DNA of 64,000 nt from Flabesymbios commensalis. Taxonomy: Eukaryota; Annelida; Polychaeta; Terebellida; Flabelligeridae. Of the stretch, positions 37,012 through 50,500 are shown piece by piece. The stretch's first letter is position 1. Every line of letters begins with the position of its first letter. The notes under the pieces were generated by a model. It did not search any database and had not been told where the DNA came from. It was given only the letters and a program-made list of their open reading frames with translations. The stretch spans positions 83,658,599 through 83,722,598 of the forward strand of contig OZ024908.1 in NCBI GenBank assembly GCA_964017125.1. Reading direction: 5' to 3'. Made by a program: the position numbers and the translations under genes.

Positions 37012-37235
37012 CCCTCATCCTAATCACGACTAATCACGACTAATGTCGTTTTTAATTAGTTTTATTTGTTGACCTAATCACTGATATTGGGAACAAAATG
37101 TGTATTTAAACATCAGAATTTAGAATGGATATATCTTAAATTAAACAATATGAGTAATTTTCATCCTCTTGAAGTTAGCGAGACACAACTGCAAGTTGGT
37201 GAAAATTGAAATCAATTAACTTAGCAGGATAAGGG
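37012..37235 (+). mobile_element. TTAA-bounded miniature element, family B (copy B)
   Basis: Duplicate of 2561-2784, flanked by TTAA at 37008-37011 and 37236-37239. Confidence 0.75.
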
Positions 37236-39503
37236 TTAAACATGTTATGTGATCTGTATTCGCAGTATCGTAACTACCGTCAACTCCTCACAAAGTTTAA
37301 CCAATTGTGAGAAATATGATTTTGTGAGGAAGATTTTTTTGTGGTCATCAAAAATAACAAAAATTACCATACCAATATAGACACCGGATTCACAGTTCTT
37401 GCACCTAGAATATTAAAGATGCATCAATTGATATCTAGGTTGGGGATGCTACAGTTCTACTCCCAACCATACATTTAGTTCTATAGATTAGAATGATTTT
37501 ATTTTCATGAGACCTAAAATATCTTTTGTAAGCCTACCCCAAACTATATATTTAAACTGCAATCTTAAGTGTGTTTTCCAATTAGATTTTCCCTGTGAGC
37601 CTACTCCATTTTCTTGTAAAATTTGTCAACATATTATTTATGAACTAAATAACTTACCCCCCCCTCCCAAATTCTTTACTGTGCCCCTTAACAAACTTTT
37701 TCAAATCCGAATTTACCATTGTCATCTTCATCCACTACAGCCACAAATTGCTGTCGCAATTCTCGACTTGTAGTGGATGAAGATGACTTGAAGTGGATGA
37801 AAAATGAAAAAAAATTGTTATTATTGAAACAGCTCTATCTGTTCTTCAGAGATGCGAAACATGTCTTAATACATCAAAATCTGACGAAGAAGTAAAATAT
37901 TTATAATGACCGTAGACCCATAACAGGTATTCAAATGAAGCGGAAAGAGCTAACTAAGACATTTATGATGATCTTAAATTAAAAAACCCACTTTAATCTC
38001 AGTGGTTTATGCAAAAATATTTCGGCCTTATAAGGGTTAAGGGTTAACACTCAAATATTCTGGTCAGAGTCACTGGACTGTGTAATAACTGATCCGTGCA
38101 ATAAGACGACACTGAAGGTTTTGCTCTATTATGCCATTTTTTGTTGAGAACAAATACCAAGTAGGCCCAATGCTGGTCAATGTTGGACCGAAGTCATACA
38201 CGACGACCCAACATTAAACCAGTATTGATACCTATGGAAGTGATAGCAATGGACTGGACAAAATGCTCAACAGCTTGGTATTATTAGCTGAGCTCTGGAC
38301 CGTGACTTCAGCAGAGTTGATACGTGTACATTCCAATTTCACCATAACTATTTTTTCTGTGTCTATGTTTTACAACTAATAATCCAGCAAGTACAGTGAT
38401 GATTAAGAGGTGATATGTAGGCCAATGTGTAACATTTTAGGAAGTTGTACGTTAAATCTTCAAAAATATTTTACATAGATTAACCATTTATGTCTTCAGT
38501 CACTACTAAGCAGACTCAAGGGATTCACCCAATATTGGGTGATTGTTGGCCACAATCTTCGACACTGGCCCGACACTGGCCCAATAGTGGGACAATGCCT
38601 CGTGTCTGCTGGGTAGTGCTGAGTGATGATAAAATTTATAGATGGCTAGATCCAATACTCAGATGAGGGTGAAAGCAAATATTTTTGCTCGTTACAATCA
38701 CGTTGTAATCAACCTGCACAAGTGTCAAATTAGAGGAGCTTTAATTCTTAGTGGTTTTTCAAACAAATATAAACATAGCATGGAACGCAATAAAGACCAG
38801 AAAACAATCTATCACTCTTGTCCTAGATTTGCCACTCACTGGGAATGTTATGCTATTGAATATTCCACACTCCAATTTGTGAGCTGTCACATTGGTCTAG
38901 CGCTGTCTCAATGCTGGGCTGGCATCTCTGATGCCGGCCCATCATTGATACAACAGTGGGCCAATGTTGCATGCGTGCCGGATTACTATGTATGATGTTT
39001 TTTTGTGATACTGATCTGTAATTTTATTAAACACCACATGTTTAAGGTGGATGCTTAGTCATAATGCTTCGTGGGGAAAAAAAGTTTTATAAAGTGCAAT
39101 ATTGGCTGTATTATATTTAAATGTTATGAACCTAATGTTATGAATAAAATGAAATGCCTTCAACAATGTAGTTGTCATTGCGAAATATTTTAAAAATCCT
39201 ATACAATGCTACATTATGTCTTGAAATGTTTCATTTGTTTTAAATATATTTAAAAAAAATATTATTATAGAAATATAATGTTATAATCTAAAAAATGATC
39301 ATTTTTTTAAATGTGAATTACCACCAAGCTTGCACCACAGCAGGACTGTTAATTATTATGTTTGACACAAGGACGAGAGCTGCTTTTACTCGTTTGAGGA
39401 AAGGCAAGAAGTCAAACATCATGAGCTTCATCAACTCTGACTCATGAACGACTGATTGTTCAATAAACGTATTCAACTTAGGCATTGTCATAGCTTTTTT
39501 TAA

Positions 39504-40044
39504 AGCAGCTCTTTGTTGATGACATCAATTTTCGTTTTTAATTCCGTACTGAAGTAGTGTATCCCACGGATCATGTTTTATTTTTTTCAGAATTCTCATA
39601 TTTTTACAAATATTTGTAATCAACATTTCTATGAAACCAGAAATAACCCAAACAAACTATTAGGTATACCTGAAGGACGATTGAATGTTTTCACAGCATT
39701 GGGCCACATGCTGATGGCATCGGCCCAGCGTTGGGTAGACAATCAGTGTTGCAGGTGTGTCCTCCCGTGTCCTGACTATAAGACACCAATTAGCGGCGAC
39801 TGCTCTGATCTTACCGTGTGATACGTGGGAATATGTGATGTAAAGTGCTCAATATTGCAGACTTGTTTTGTTTACATGGCAATATACGACCTGGAAATAC
39901 AACTATTTCACTTTTTTTCGGTGCTTTAAAATTGTTTTTGGACTTTTTCGTATTTTCAGTTAAGATCAGTAGGCTATATAGCTTCATATAAATTAAATTT
40001 TCAAAATTGACAACATTGAAAATGTCTCATCCCAAGGGGTCCCT
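39504..40044 (+). mobile_element. TTAA-bounded element, family E (copy B)
   Basis: Duplicate of 5412-5953 with the same TTAA borders (39500-39503, 40045-40048). Confidence 0.85.
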
Positions 40045-41117
40045 TTAATATACTTCTAGAAGTAGAAGTGGCTCTGGCTAATTATAGGTCTACTTATTTG
40101 CGTTTTAAATAACATGATGCAGCATTATCATGTCTTCGGTATTTTGACATTTTGTTAAAGCACAGCAATAAGCTATACCCGTTCCTAATTAGTACTTAGT
40201 AAGTAGACCTACACATAATATTATTATCTGATGAAACAAGATTTGTTTTGAACAAACTGCCACCAAACACATTCACCTGATAATTGCGTACTGTTCTTGA
40301 CGTTAACTGAAGACAAAAAGTAGAGAAACAAAATGACGAAGCAATGACACACGTGGATTAGAAGCATTTTGGTATTCCCCAAATACAGTCTTGCAGCAAA
40401 GTATCAATGATGGTAGTACCATTTTTTCTTCACCTTGGATCATATAAATTATTCACATATGTGGCATAAATTTCGGTCCCAGCTTCTAGCAAGAATCTGT
40501 ATAGATGAGAATAACTCATCAATTTCATTTTAAACATAAATACTCGAAGAGCAGTCGTAGTTCTCCATCTTAGTTTTATTCAAGTTAACCATATTATCAA
40601 GTTAGATGAAAGCTTCTGGGGTTGTATTGGATCTTAACGAAAAAACAAACAATGCGGATATATACGGGATTTTCCACAAATGAATTTGAAATATTCGCAA
40701 GTCAATCAACACCTGTTTCTTAAATATACAACAGGTTTTAAAAGACAAACTCCCTGGAAAATTCAGTAAATTTGCAATTTTTACTTTGATCGGCGGCTTG
40801 ATGATATTACTAGAATAAACATCAGGTGAGATATCTACATAGCATTGTACAGCCTACAAGATGTGGGTTCAAGTAATAATACCATATCGCAGTCAAACTA
40901 ACCTGCAATATTTTTTCATTAAAAAACCCGCAGCAGCTTGGCACAACATTCAACATTTCCAACGAGCTGCTAAGAGAAGGAGAGCAAGCTATATGTACCA
41001 TATATGGGCTTAAACAACAGCATATTGTCAACGAATTGAGATAATTATTATCCATTTGGATCGCTCACAACAGATCCATCACGTCTGCCCCCATGTCAAG
41101 ATGTATATAAACATATT

Positions 41118-41321
41118 ATGCGTTCTAACTATCAAGCTGCAATATGGCGCAGGATTTTACTTGCCCCCACACGGACATGGCTGGATGGGGAAAGGGAACA
41201 GAATTTCCATAGACACACCTGCCCCCCCAAATCTGTTCTAGTGTGTCTTAGCTGTAAGTGCAGAAGTTGCAAAGATAAAAAAGATGTACACGCTGTCGTA
41301 ATAATGCTGTTCTATAATTAG
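41118..41321 (+). pseudogene. Duplicate of the NYQAAIW...CKCRSC fragment
   Basis: Same relic as 7031-7240 in copy B, with a shorter C-run and the same frame break. Confidence 0.4.
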
Positions 41322-41997
41322 CTATCTGTGTATAAATACTTATACTTGTTATTTCTCTTCCATTTAAATATAAAACTACGATATTAAAATATGATATGGC
41401 AAAGGAGATCAAATAGACAAAAAAATCATAAAAATAATTTCGGTACTGCACGACAATACTGTAAATTAATTAAGTACATTATATACCCCAATTTTTGGTT
41501 TATAGTTCTAAATAATAAATTTATATATTAGCGAACCATAAAAAAATAAATACGATCTACATACTTCTTTCCAAAGTCCAGTATAACTAAAGAAAAGCAA
41601 AGTTTAAAATTTGTCATTTTTTCAAATAAAAATTCAATAAAATGTTTTTTTTGTTAATTTCAAATTTTCTGTTTAATTTTGTTCAGATTTTGCATCATCT
41701 ATACAGCCGTCGTATATATATTGGTCGACTTTTAATACGATTTTTGTATCTTGAATTATTATGCGAGACGATTTTCACATATTAATTGTCACAAGTTATT
41801 TTTATGCTCTGGTGTTAAAAGGGTTAAAATGACATATTTCGGACACTTTAATTTTTTGGTTAATGTTCTGAAATATAAAGCTTATATGTCCAGGAATATA
41901 AAAAAACATGAAACCAATGTCGCAGAGGGGGGAGTGGGTGCAGCGAATTTCTATTTTTTTTAAACAGCCCCAGTACAGGCCTACACCGTTATAATCA

Positions 41998-42105
41998 CCC
42001 AACAAACACGAGATGTTCAGTCATAGTTGGTTTAATGTTGGGCCAGCGTCGCAGACTTTGGCTCAACATTAAACCAACAATGAACCAACAACTCGTGTTT
42101 GATGG
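41998..42105. repeat. Palindromic element, family F (copy B)
   Basis: Duplicate of 7683-7790, with one change in the centre. Confidence 0.88.
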
Positions 42106-43130
42106 ACGAGCCGTAAAATATGTGACGGGATAGGAGTGAGAGCTTAGGGATTTTGTCAAGTTGAAAAAAAAAAAATCCGAGAAAAACTCGAAGGTGGGTG
42201 GGTTGATCAAGCCCCAACTCGGATTCTTTTATTTTCTTGGAAATGTTATGTTTTTGTGTTGTTTTTTGTTGTTGTAATGTTTAAAAGAAAATGAATAGGG
42301 GGTTGAGTGGGTGGTGTCTGACCAATCCAAGTTTTTCTCGGATTTGGGGATTTTTTTAACTTGACAAAATCCTTAGAAAACGTTATTGTCTCATCACTTT
42401 TTGCATTAATCGCCAATGATAACATACTATTTGCCTTACACTGCAAGAACCTTAATTTCAATAAACCACTGTTAGACACGTAAACTTCGCCAGTTTATTG
42501 TACGAATGTGCCAACCAATTACTCTTACTGTAAAGGTTGTCACGCCGGAATAAAGGGGTCTCATCTAATATTCTGGATTCGAACCCTTTAGCACCAGCAA
42601 AGTGATAAGATAAGAAGAGTTACAATAATATTTTACAACTATAATTTTATTTATTAATAACATTTATCAAAGCTGATTTTTTTCAACTGCCATATATGTA
42701 AGTATAATCGATTTATTAAATTGCAATACATTTGTCAATGATGACGATGATGGATCGCGATAATAATAATGATGATGATGGCGATGATGATGGTAATGAT
42801 GACAATGATGATGCTGATTTATTGAAGACAAATTTGCGTGATATCCCTTTATATTACTTTGTATTATTTATTCTATTTTATATCATAATATACAACATAG
42901 CCCTGTGGATGAAGACAATATAGTACATTACCTGATTACGATGAGTTATTAAATCTGTGTATGTATGGTTCACCTCCAGAAGGCAGTAAGCGCAAAAAAA
43001 TCGTATAATACTTGTACAATGTTGGATCAACGTCGAAGACGTTGGGTCGATGTTGTACAAATGTTATACTAATACTTTGTGTTTGCTGGAAAGTAGGCCT
43101 ACACTGAGTTAGCTGAATATGGAGGATTAA

Positions 43131-43693
43131 AGGGACCCCTTGGGATGAGACATTTTCAATGTTGTCAATTTTGAAAATTTAACTTATATAAAGCTATATA
43201 GCCTACTGATCTTAACTAAAAATACAAAAATGTCAAAAAAGTATTTAAAACACCGAAAAAGAGTGAAATAGTTAGATTTCCAGGTCCTATATTGCCATGT
43301 AAACAAAACAAGTCAGCAATATACAAAACTTTACACCACATATTCCCACGTCTTGGACGAGGAGATCAAAGCAATCGCCGCTAATTGGTGTCTGATTGGT
43401 GTCTTACAGCCAGGACATAAGGTGATACGCCTGCAACACTGATTGTCTGCCCAACGCTGGGCCGACGGCATCATCATTTGGCCCAATGCTGTAGAAACAT
43501 TTAACCGTCCATTAGCAAGTGTTTAGGTGTACAAAAAGTTTGTTTGGGTTTCAAGCCGTTTCATTTAAATGTTGATAAAAAAAATATTCTTAAAAATCTA
43601 AAAATCCTGAAAAAAATAAAATTTTGATTTTGGGGATACACTACTTCATTACAAAACTAAAAACGAAAATTGATGTCATCCCAAGGGGCTACT
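43131..43693 (-). mobile_element. TTAA-bounded element, family E, polymorphic insertion
   Basis: 563 bp flanked by TTAA at 43127-43130 and 43694-43697. Copy A has the empty site (GGATTAAATATGCC, near 8805). Inverted ends AGGGACCCCTTGGGATGA and, from the right, AGTAGCCCCTTGGGATGA. No protein. Its inverse relative is at 5412-5953. Confidence 0.92.
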
Positions 43694-44066
43694 TTAAATA
43701 TGCCAATGATGGGCCACCATGAGCATTCAAAGCACTGATGTGTCACATTTACTGTGATAATATTATAATTTAAGTCCCAAAATATCACAATTCAATCACA
43801 TGAAAATCACAATTACTGTTCAATAAAAGGAACTTACAAAGTAATCGTGAGACATTCACCCAATGCTGGTTTAATGTTGGCCCATCATCTGCGAGACTGG
43901 ACCAACATTAAAAGAACATCGGGTGCGACAGTGCTCTTTGAGACTACTGTTGGTTTAATGCTGGCTCACCGTCTACGATGTTGTGCCAACACTAAGCCAA
44001 CATACGTTCAAAATGAAGTGTTTTGAAGGTCTTCACCGTCACGGACATGCATAATTTTTTCTGAGG

Positions 44067-44131
44067 TGCAAAGGCAAACAGCAGTAACTGCTTGCTCGAA
44101 GAGCAAGCAGTTACTGCTGTGTGCCTTTGCA
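44067..44131. repeat. 65-bp foldback in the B3GAT copy B 3' region
   Basis: Arms 44067-44097 and 44101-44131, 31 bp each, one mismatch, centre GAA. The arm starts TGCAAAGGCAAACAGCAGTA. Copy A (about 9190-9217) has only the left arm, without its last few bases. It lies about 45-110 bp downstream of the B3GAT stop. Confidence 0.92.
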
Positions 44132-44174
44132 ATATTTTGCAATATTTTGTTTGCCTTTGCAATATTGTCGGCTG

Positions 44175-44528
44175 CTAAGAATTCTTCATCTTTTCAATGA
44201 TTTTCGGAAAGCCTTTGATATGCGACAGTTCCACCACGGGCATGTCTCTGTGATCCCGCCCTCGCGCCAGAGCCGGCCTGGGCGGTTTGTGGCGATTTAG
44301 AAAGGCTGCTTCTCTTCTGCGCTGCTCTAAATCCGCGTCCAGGCCTAGCGTGTTCGTGCTATTTGACTGTCCCGCTGCGCTTTCGCCGGACGTTTGTGTC
44401 GAGTTCCACATCTCATCCACCTGAATGCCCAGCTGACCAATATTACTGTCCGGGTGCGTTCTTTTGTACCTGTCGAACATGCCTTTTTTGACTGGCATCC
44501 CCACGGTCTGCGTGTGCCAAACATATAT
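44175..44528 (-). CDS. B3GAT copy B exon 5 with long C-terminal tail
   Basis: Starts IYVWHTQT at acceptor TTTTCAG and runs 117 codons to the stop at 44175-44177. Only the first 10-25 residues align with known members; the rest is a polar tail rich in S, T, N, R and K. In copy A the same exon has one base fewer near 9310-9340, so its last 35 or so residues are in another frame. Confidence 0.85.
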   Translation of the reverse strand: MYVWHTQTVGMPVKKGMFDRYKRTHPDSNIGQLGIQVDEMWNSTQTSGESAAGQSNSTNTLGLDADLEQRRREAAFLNRHKPPRPALARGRDHRDMPVVELSHIKGFPKIIEKMKNS

Positions 44529-47500
44529 CTGAAAAGTAAAACAGATTGTGTAAAAGTGGGGCGAAACAAAAAATTATGTTTCCGATTACACTGCCTTTCC
44601 AAACAGGGTGGGTAGGTGATTTTTATGATTTTTTGGGGGATCCCTGTCACATAGCCCTGCAAAATAGAGTAGGTAGGTTAACTTTTCTCAATTTCACTTT
44701 AAAAAACCCTGCCAAATCGCCAAAACATCCCTTTTTGGCAATTTGGTAGTTTTTTAAATGTGAAATTGAAATAAATACATTGAGGGTCTATATAGGCCCA
44801 ATGTATATATTTTATATATTATTTTTATTAGGAATTGCCATAAAAAATGTAGGGTCGGGGGTGCAAATAGGTCGGTATGCTAATCTGAAAGAGAGGTATT
44901 TTTGCCAGAAAAAAACAGTGAATAGTGGTGTAGGCCTATCACCACTCCCAAGGTAAACACAAGACAATGGACCACTGCTGGTTTAATGTTAAATCAGCGT
45001 CGTAGACGGTGGACAACATTAAATAAACGTTGCTTCACTGTGTTTGTCTGATAATCAATGCTGACTTGATGTTAGCATACAGTCTAAGACTTTGGCCAGA
45101 CATGAAATCAGCAAGAAAAGGATTATTATCGAATGTAACGATTTCAATGTTGCACATACCATTATTATGTGCCACATATCGTCCCCTTGGGAGTTAGAAG
45201 GTGCTAAACTGCCACGTTACGCATTGGATTGTTGCCGATGTCCAAACAAAAAATCCAGTTTATTTCAGGAGATATAAAAACATTTATCCAGTTATGTTTT
45301 TTTTTCTCGTTGCCCTCATTAACTTTTTTTTGAGGGGGGGGGGGGGGTTCCCTCAATATCTTCTGCAAAAATAGGTTCGATGATTTTTTCTAAAATATTT
45401 TATTTTCGCCCTCCCTGATTAGATTTTGTTCTCACCTAAAACAAATATTAAAACATAGTGGCCGAGCTTTGAGAAATGGTTTATTAGTTTTGTGCTATAG
45501 GCTCTAAGCTACATGGTATACATTTTTGGGGTAGTGTAGCATGGTATACATGCAAGATTTGTATATATTGTCGGCCTCTATTGTTTGTGTAATTGTCTAG
45601 TTATATAGCATTACTACCTTGGTACAGTTATCAGCTCTTGGCTCCAGCTCATTCTTGGTGATTTTCATGTCTTTAAAGAAGCAGTCCTCTATGTACCCTC
45701 TCACATCCACCATCATGGGAGCCTTCTTACTCCGCCAGAAAGCCACGTTCACTGAAAAACTGGCCATGTCCACTGGCCATTTACGCTTGCCGTCTGTAAA
45801 AACATCAACACAATTAATGTTTCTTAAAGTAACGTTACAATGACATTCAGGTTGTTGAACCTTCCGTCACATAACCCTTCCAGTGCTGGGACCGACTTTA
45901 GATGTCAGAATATGACGTCTATAGACGTCAGATTCTCAGTATCTGCCATTTCACTGTAAGAATATGGATAGCTATAATGTGGATATCACATCGGCGCGAC
46001 TAAACTTATTTTTAAGTCTACGAAAACACAGTAGAATAGAAATAATTATATCGGCTGAAATATGTTCAACCCTATACTTTAATGATGTCAATGGGATGTG
46101 TGTGGCATAGACCTATGTACCGTATTTAAGTCCCTCGTGGAAAATATGATAGCTCCCCTGTATTTATTATAGCAGTACATATTGGCCTTCGTGATGCTTT
46201 AATGTAACTTTTCACTGATAAAAATATGTATATGAATTACTCACAGCGGCATGGTTATCAGATTAGGTTTATGTACAAGAGGACGTATAACTGTACATCT
46301 GCCGCACTGAAGGTAAATGATACCTTGACTAATCCGATGGCCATTATGTGTTATCGGTGATCAGAAAAAATGCCCTTTGCCAATTAAACCGCCATGTTAT
46401 TTATTTTGAATTTTCACTCGCTTGAAGTTGTGTCTCGCTGACGCGATCCACAACTTCGAGTGAGTGAAAATTATTCACATTTGACAAAATGGAGGTCAAC
46501 TACTTTCAAATATTGCTGATTGATGTCACATTTTATCTTTAACATAAAAGGTGGCACTTAGATGTGCTATAATAAAAAATGAAAACCGAATATAATCGGA
46601 ACCGGTGGCTCAGGCATCTTTAAAATTTGGAAAATCAGAAATCTGGATATAATTCGGGCTCTGATTATGTTTTAGCAGCAACGTTGAGCAAGGTTAGGCG
46701 GGCCTGGACGGGGGGGGGGGCGAATAAAGCGTGAGATAGAAAAACCACTGCCACTAGCCATCAACGAATGTTTTATTTACAGTCACGAAAGGGGAGTTAA
46801 ATGTAATGGCTCCTGAAAACACATGATTTTGACATTTTAATGTACGCAGTTGTGTATGCCTGCGTGCAGGCATACACAACTGCGTACAGTAAAATGTTAA
46901 AATGTGGAGTGTAAACCATTTGAATAGCTACCATCCCACTATCAAATTCACAGACGAATGGAGCAGATCCAACAATAATTTCCTAGACACAAACCTATAC
47001 ATAAACCGGACACGGATCTACAGTCGCCTGTATTGCAAACCTACAGATGTTCATCTATATTTAATATTCCACTCTTACCACCCGATACATCGATACCTAC
47101 AGCCAGTTCCTGAGAGTTCGGAGAATCTGCACCACCCTTCAGACCTTCAAAGAAGATGCAAGAATCATATTTCAAGCTTTACTTGGCAGAGGTTACCCAC
47201 ACCACCTGGTCTCTGATGGATACAACAGAGCTAGAGACCTCGACAGAGGCCTTCTATTGACGGATGAAGGTAAAGAACCCAACAAGCTTCTTATCCTTTC
47301 AACCACCTACCATCATGCCAACCCACCTTGGAATCTCATACTGAAGAAACATAAACCCATTCTCGAATTATCACCAGATTGTCAACGCATAGCACTTTCC
47401 AACCTATGCACCGCTTTCAAGGCCAACCCAAGCCGTCGCAACATTCTAGTTAAAGCTCAACCACCAGATTCGAACAACCACAGATACCCAGGGGCACTCA

Positions 47501-50500
47501 ACCCTGCGGACGTAACTGCTTTTGCTGCAAATATATTAAAACAGCCACAAACATCACCAGCTTCCACAATGGAAAGTTATTCAGAACGAGGGCTTCTGGA
47601 AATTGCAGAACGACTGGCATCATCTACCTGATAGAGTGCCGCCGCTGCCATCTACAGTATGTTGGACAAACTGGCACTGAATTAAAAACAAGACTATGTA
47701 ACCACATCAGCAGTATAAGGCGACATAGTAGGGCGGATTATGACCCAAAATAGGTGAAAGCGTGCCCGGCTGAACAAAAGTATGAAACTTGGCACAGTTA
47801 CTCCTTAGACACTACTGAACAATTTTAGAAGGGTAGCCCAAAAATCGTAGTCAATTCTCTTAGTGAAAATCATGTTTTACGTAACCATGGCAACACTAAA
47901 AGCCTAAATCAGTAATATCTATACTATCTGTGATTTCAAGTGAGCTGAATAAATAAATCTCCTATAAAACTGATATCCCGACGATATACAATACCACCTA
48001 GAAAATAACGGCAGTAAAACACATGGTTACCGCGAAATTTCCGGTTACCATAGCAACCGGGCATACATAAATACAGAAATTTAATTATTCTCCAAATTAA
48101 CGGGTTATATCGTCACCCAACTTTATATTACCACCCCGGCCCTTCTATAGAACGTTATAGACAATCTCAGATAAGATAACATAAGCAAGTGAGGATATAC
48201 AGTAATGATCATGTTCCCATGGATACCTGGGAGATATTCTCTGACAGATAGGCCTATTCGTATATTTTTTACAAATTATTTTTTTATCATATAAATATAT
48301 ATAGATGTTTTAAATATTATTTGTGAAAAAAATAATTACCCTCGTGATTGTCTCGACTTTTAAAATTTTATGACGTCATGATTTTATGACGTCACACCGT
48401 GCTTATTACCGCTGCGTACTTTTTTTTAATGCCAGTAGCGCATGTTTTCTTTGATTTTTCAACCGTTTTTTCCTGAAAATTCGCGAGGGTTATTTTCTAA
48501 CAAGAAGCCCACAAGCACTGAACATTTACTTTGTCATCGTTTATACATAATTAAAAGAGTTTTGTTAAAAATGTATATTCCAAAGTATGCTTTTGTCCAT
48601 ATATTCTTTGTATGGTCAAGGGCCTTTTTACCCCAAATTGTATATTAAAGGATGTCATTTCAGTGAAAATTATGTTCAAAAGCGTGTTTTTGGGACAAGG
48701 GACAAGGGTTTGGGCAATCAGTCTGCCTGTTTTATATATTGACGTTTTATATATTAACGCCACACCCCCCCCCCCCCCCCCACCCAGAATATACATGCAT
48801 TCCGCACAACATGAATTGAAATTATTGTATCACAAGTGGAGGAGGTGACTTATTCAAGTGTCCCGTTGACAGCAAGGCAGCCGATGGAATCCATGTAACG
48901 GTTACACGCACACCAACTTCTAAGACACATCATTATTGCCGTGATTTCAAACGAATCTGAGTATCAATTAAGTTTGGCAGCATTCAGAAACCACCACAAA
49001 GGTTTATATTGAGCAGACTGTAGAGACGATGACAACGAATTCAAACAAATAATAATTAATGAAGCTTGAGTTTTTGCTGTCCTTCATTGAAAGCGAAAGT
49101 GATTTTTTTTAATCCACTTTTCATGGTATACACGATCGCCCACTGCTAGAGCTGGGGCTGGTAGAAAGATTATTACATCACGATTAAAATTGAGATTTTT
49201 CACAGTTTGATGGCATGAATAGCCCACTGTATGTTTATTCGTCTTCATTCCTTCAAATTGTCTGAATCTTTCTTAAATGTACAGCACCAGGATGCACAAA
49301 CATCTTAAACCTGCTCAACAATATAATATCATAATTATGTTATTGATTTACAATAACAAAGAAATCGCAATATCACGCCATACCAACTATAAGGAGCCTC
49401 CATTGCCTAATTATCCCGACTTAAATAAATATTCACATACTTACGAGAAGTTGGAAAATAATTGACAATCACAATAATTAGCATTACCCCTGGTCACTGG
49501 ACCTGTTCATTCATGTACCATTTCAACTCCTCTTTGGAGCATACAGCACTGCAACCATTTCGGCGCTGGGTACTTCTCGTATTGCCATCTATGTCCTACC
49601 AGATAATTAGAACATGTATTCATTTACACCTGAGTGAAGTGAAGCCCGTGAGGGCGAAGTGCATTGCCCAAGGGCACAACATCGAAACAATGATGTCCCA
49701 GCATTGAGAGAAACATGATATTTCTCTGCAAATCCTACATCAAGCGGGTATCGGACTCTCACGGCTTTACCCATTGCACCATTGTGCCACGTCGCTCTTG
49801 GCACTGAAATGAGTATTTTTCAGTTACCATCACCGTAGGGTGGTTGCTGTTTGGTATTATTCCACGAGCCAATAAGTCGTGAGTGTAGTACTACATATGC
49901 CGACTTTGTCTCCCGGAGCGCTACGTTCATGTATCACGCACAGAAGACATAGTATCAATACAGGTTTTGAAAATGCCATCGCAAAAGAAACTGCGGGGCG
50001 AAAACAAACCGCTTCTGTTCTATATAAGGAGAGACACGGATTTAGAAACACTATACAGAATGGGTCTTTTTCATGCATTTGAACAACAACCTATTGACCC
50101 ATGTGTCCCTTTCTTTAATGAAAAAGCTGCAGCTGTGGCTATGATTAGACATGGGATGCATGGTCATATAGCATAACATAACAGAATATCTTAATCCTGG
50201 GTAACTGGCTGTCGTTGCTGTTGATCAACCATTTTTTGCTGTTAAATCCTCCAATGGCAGTGGCTAGATATCTACGATGAAAACCAAATTATAGTGATGT
50301 TCGGTGGTTTGCATTTGAATGAGGCTCTCTAGAAAACAAAAGTCGATTTTCTTGATCAGTCTGCTTGTTGCTTAAAGTAAATCCGACATCTTATTTTTTG
50401 GAAAGTGCATTTACGACATGAAGATGTGTTATAACGGTTTACTGTTCCCCTATAACGGTCTAGTATTTCGCTATAACAGTCTAGTATTTTGTTATAACGC

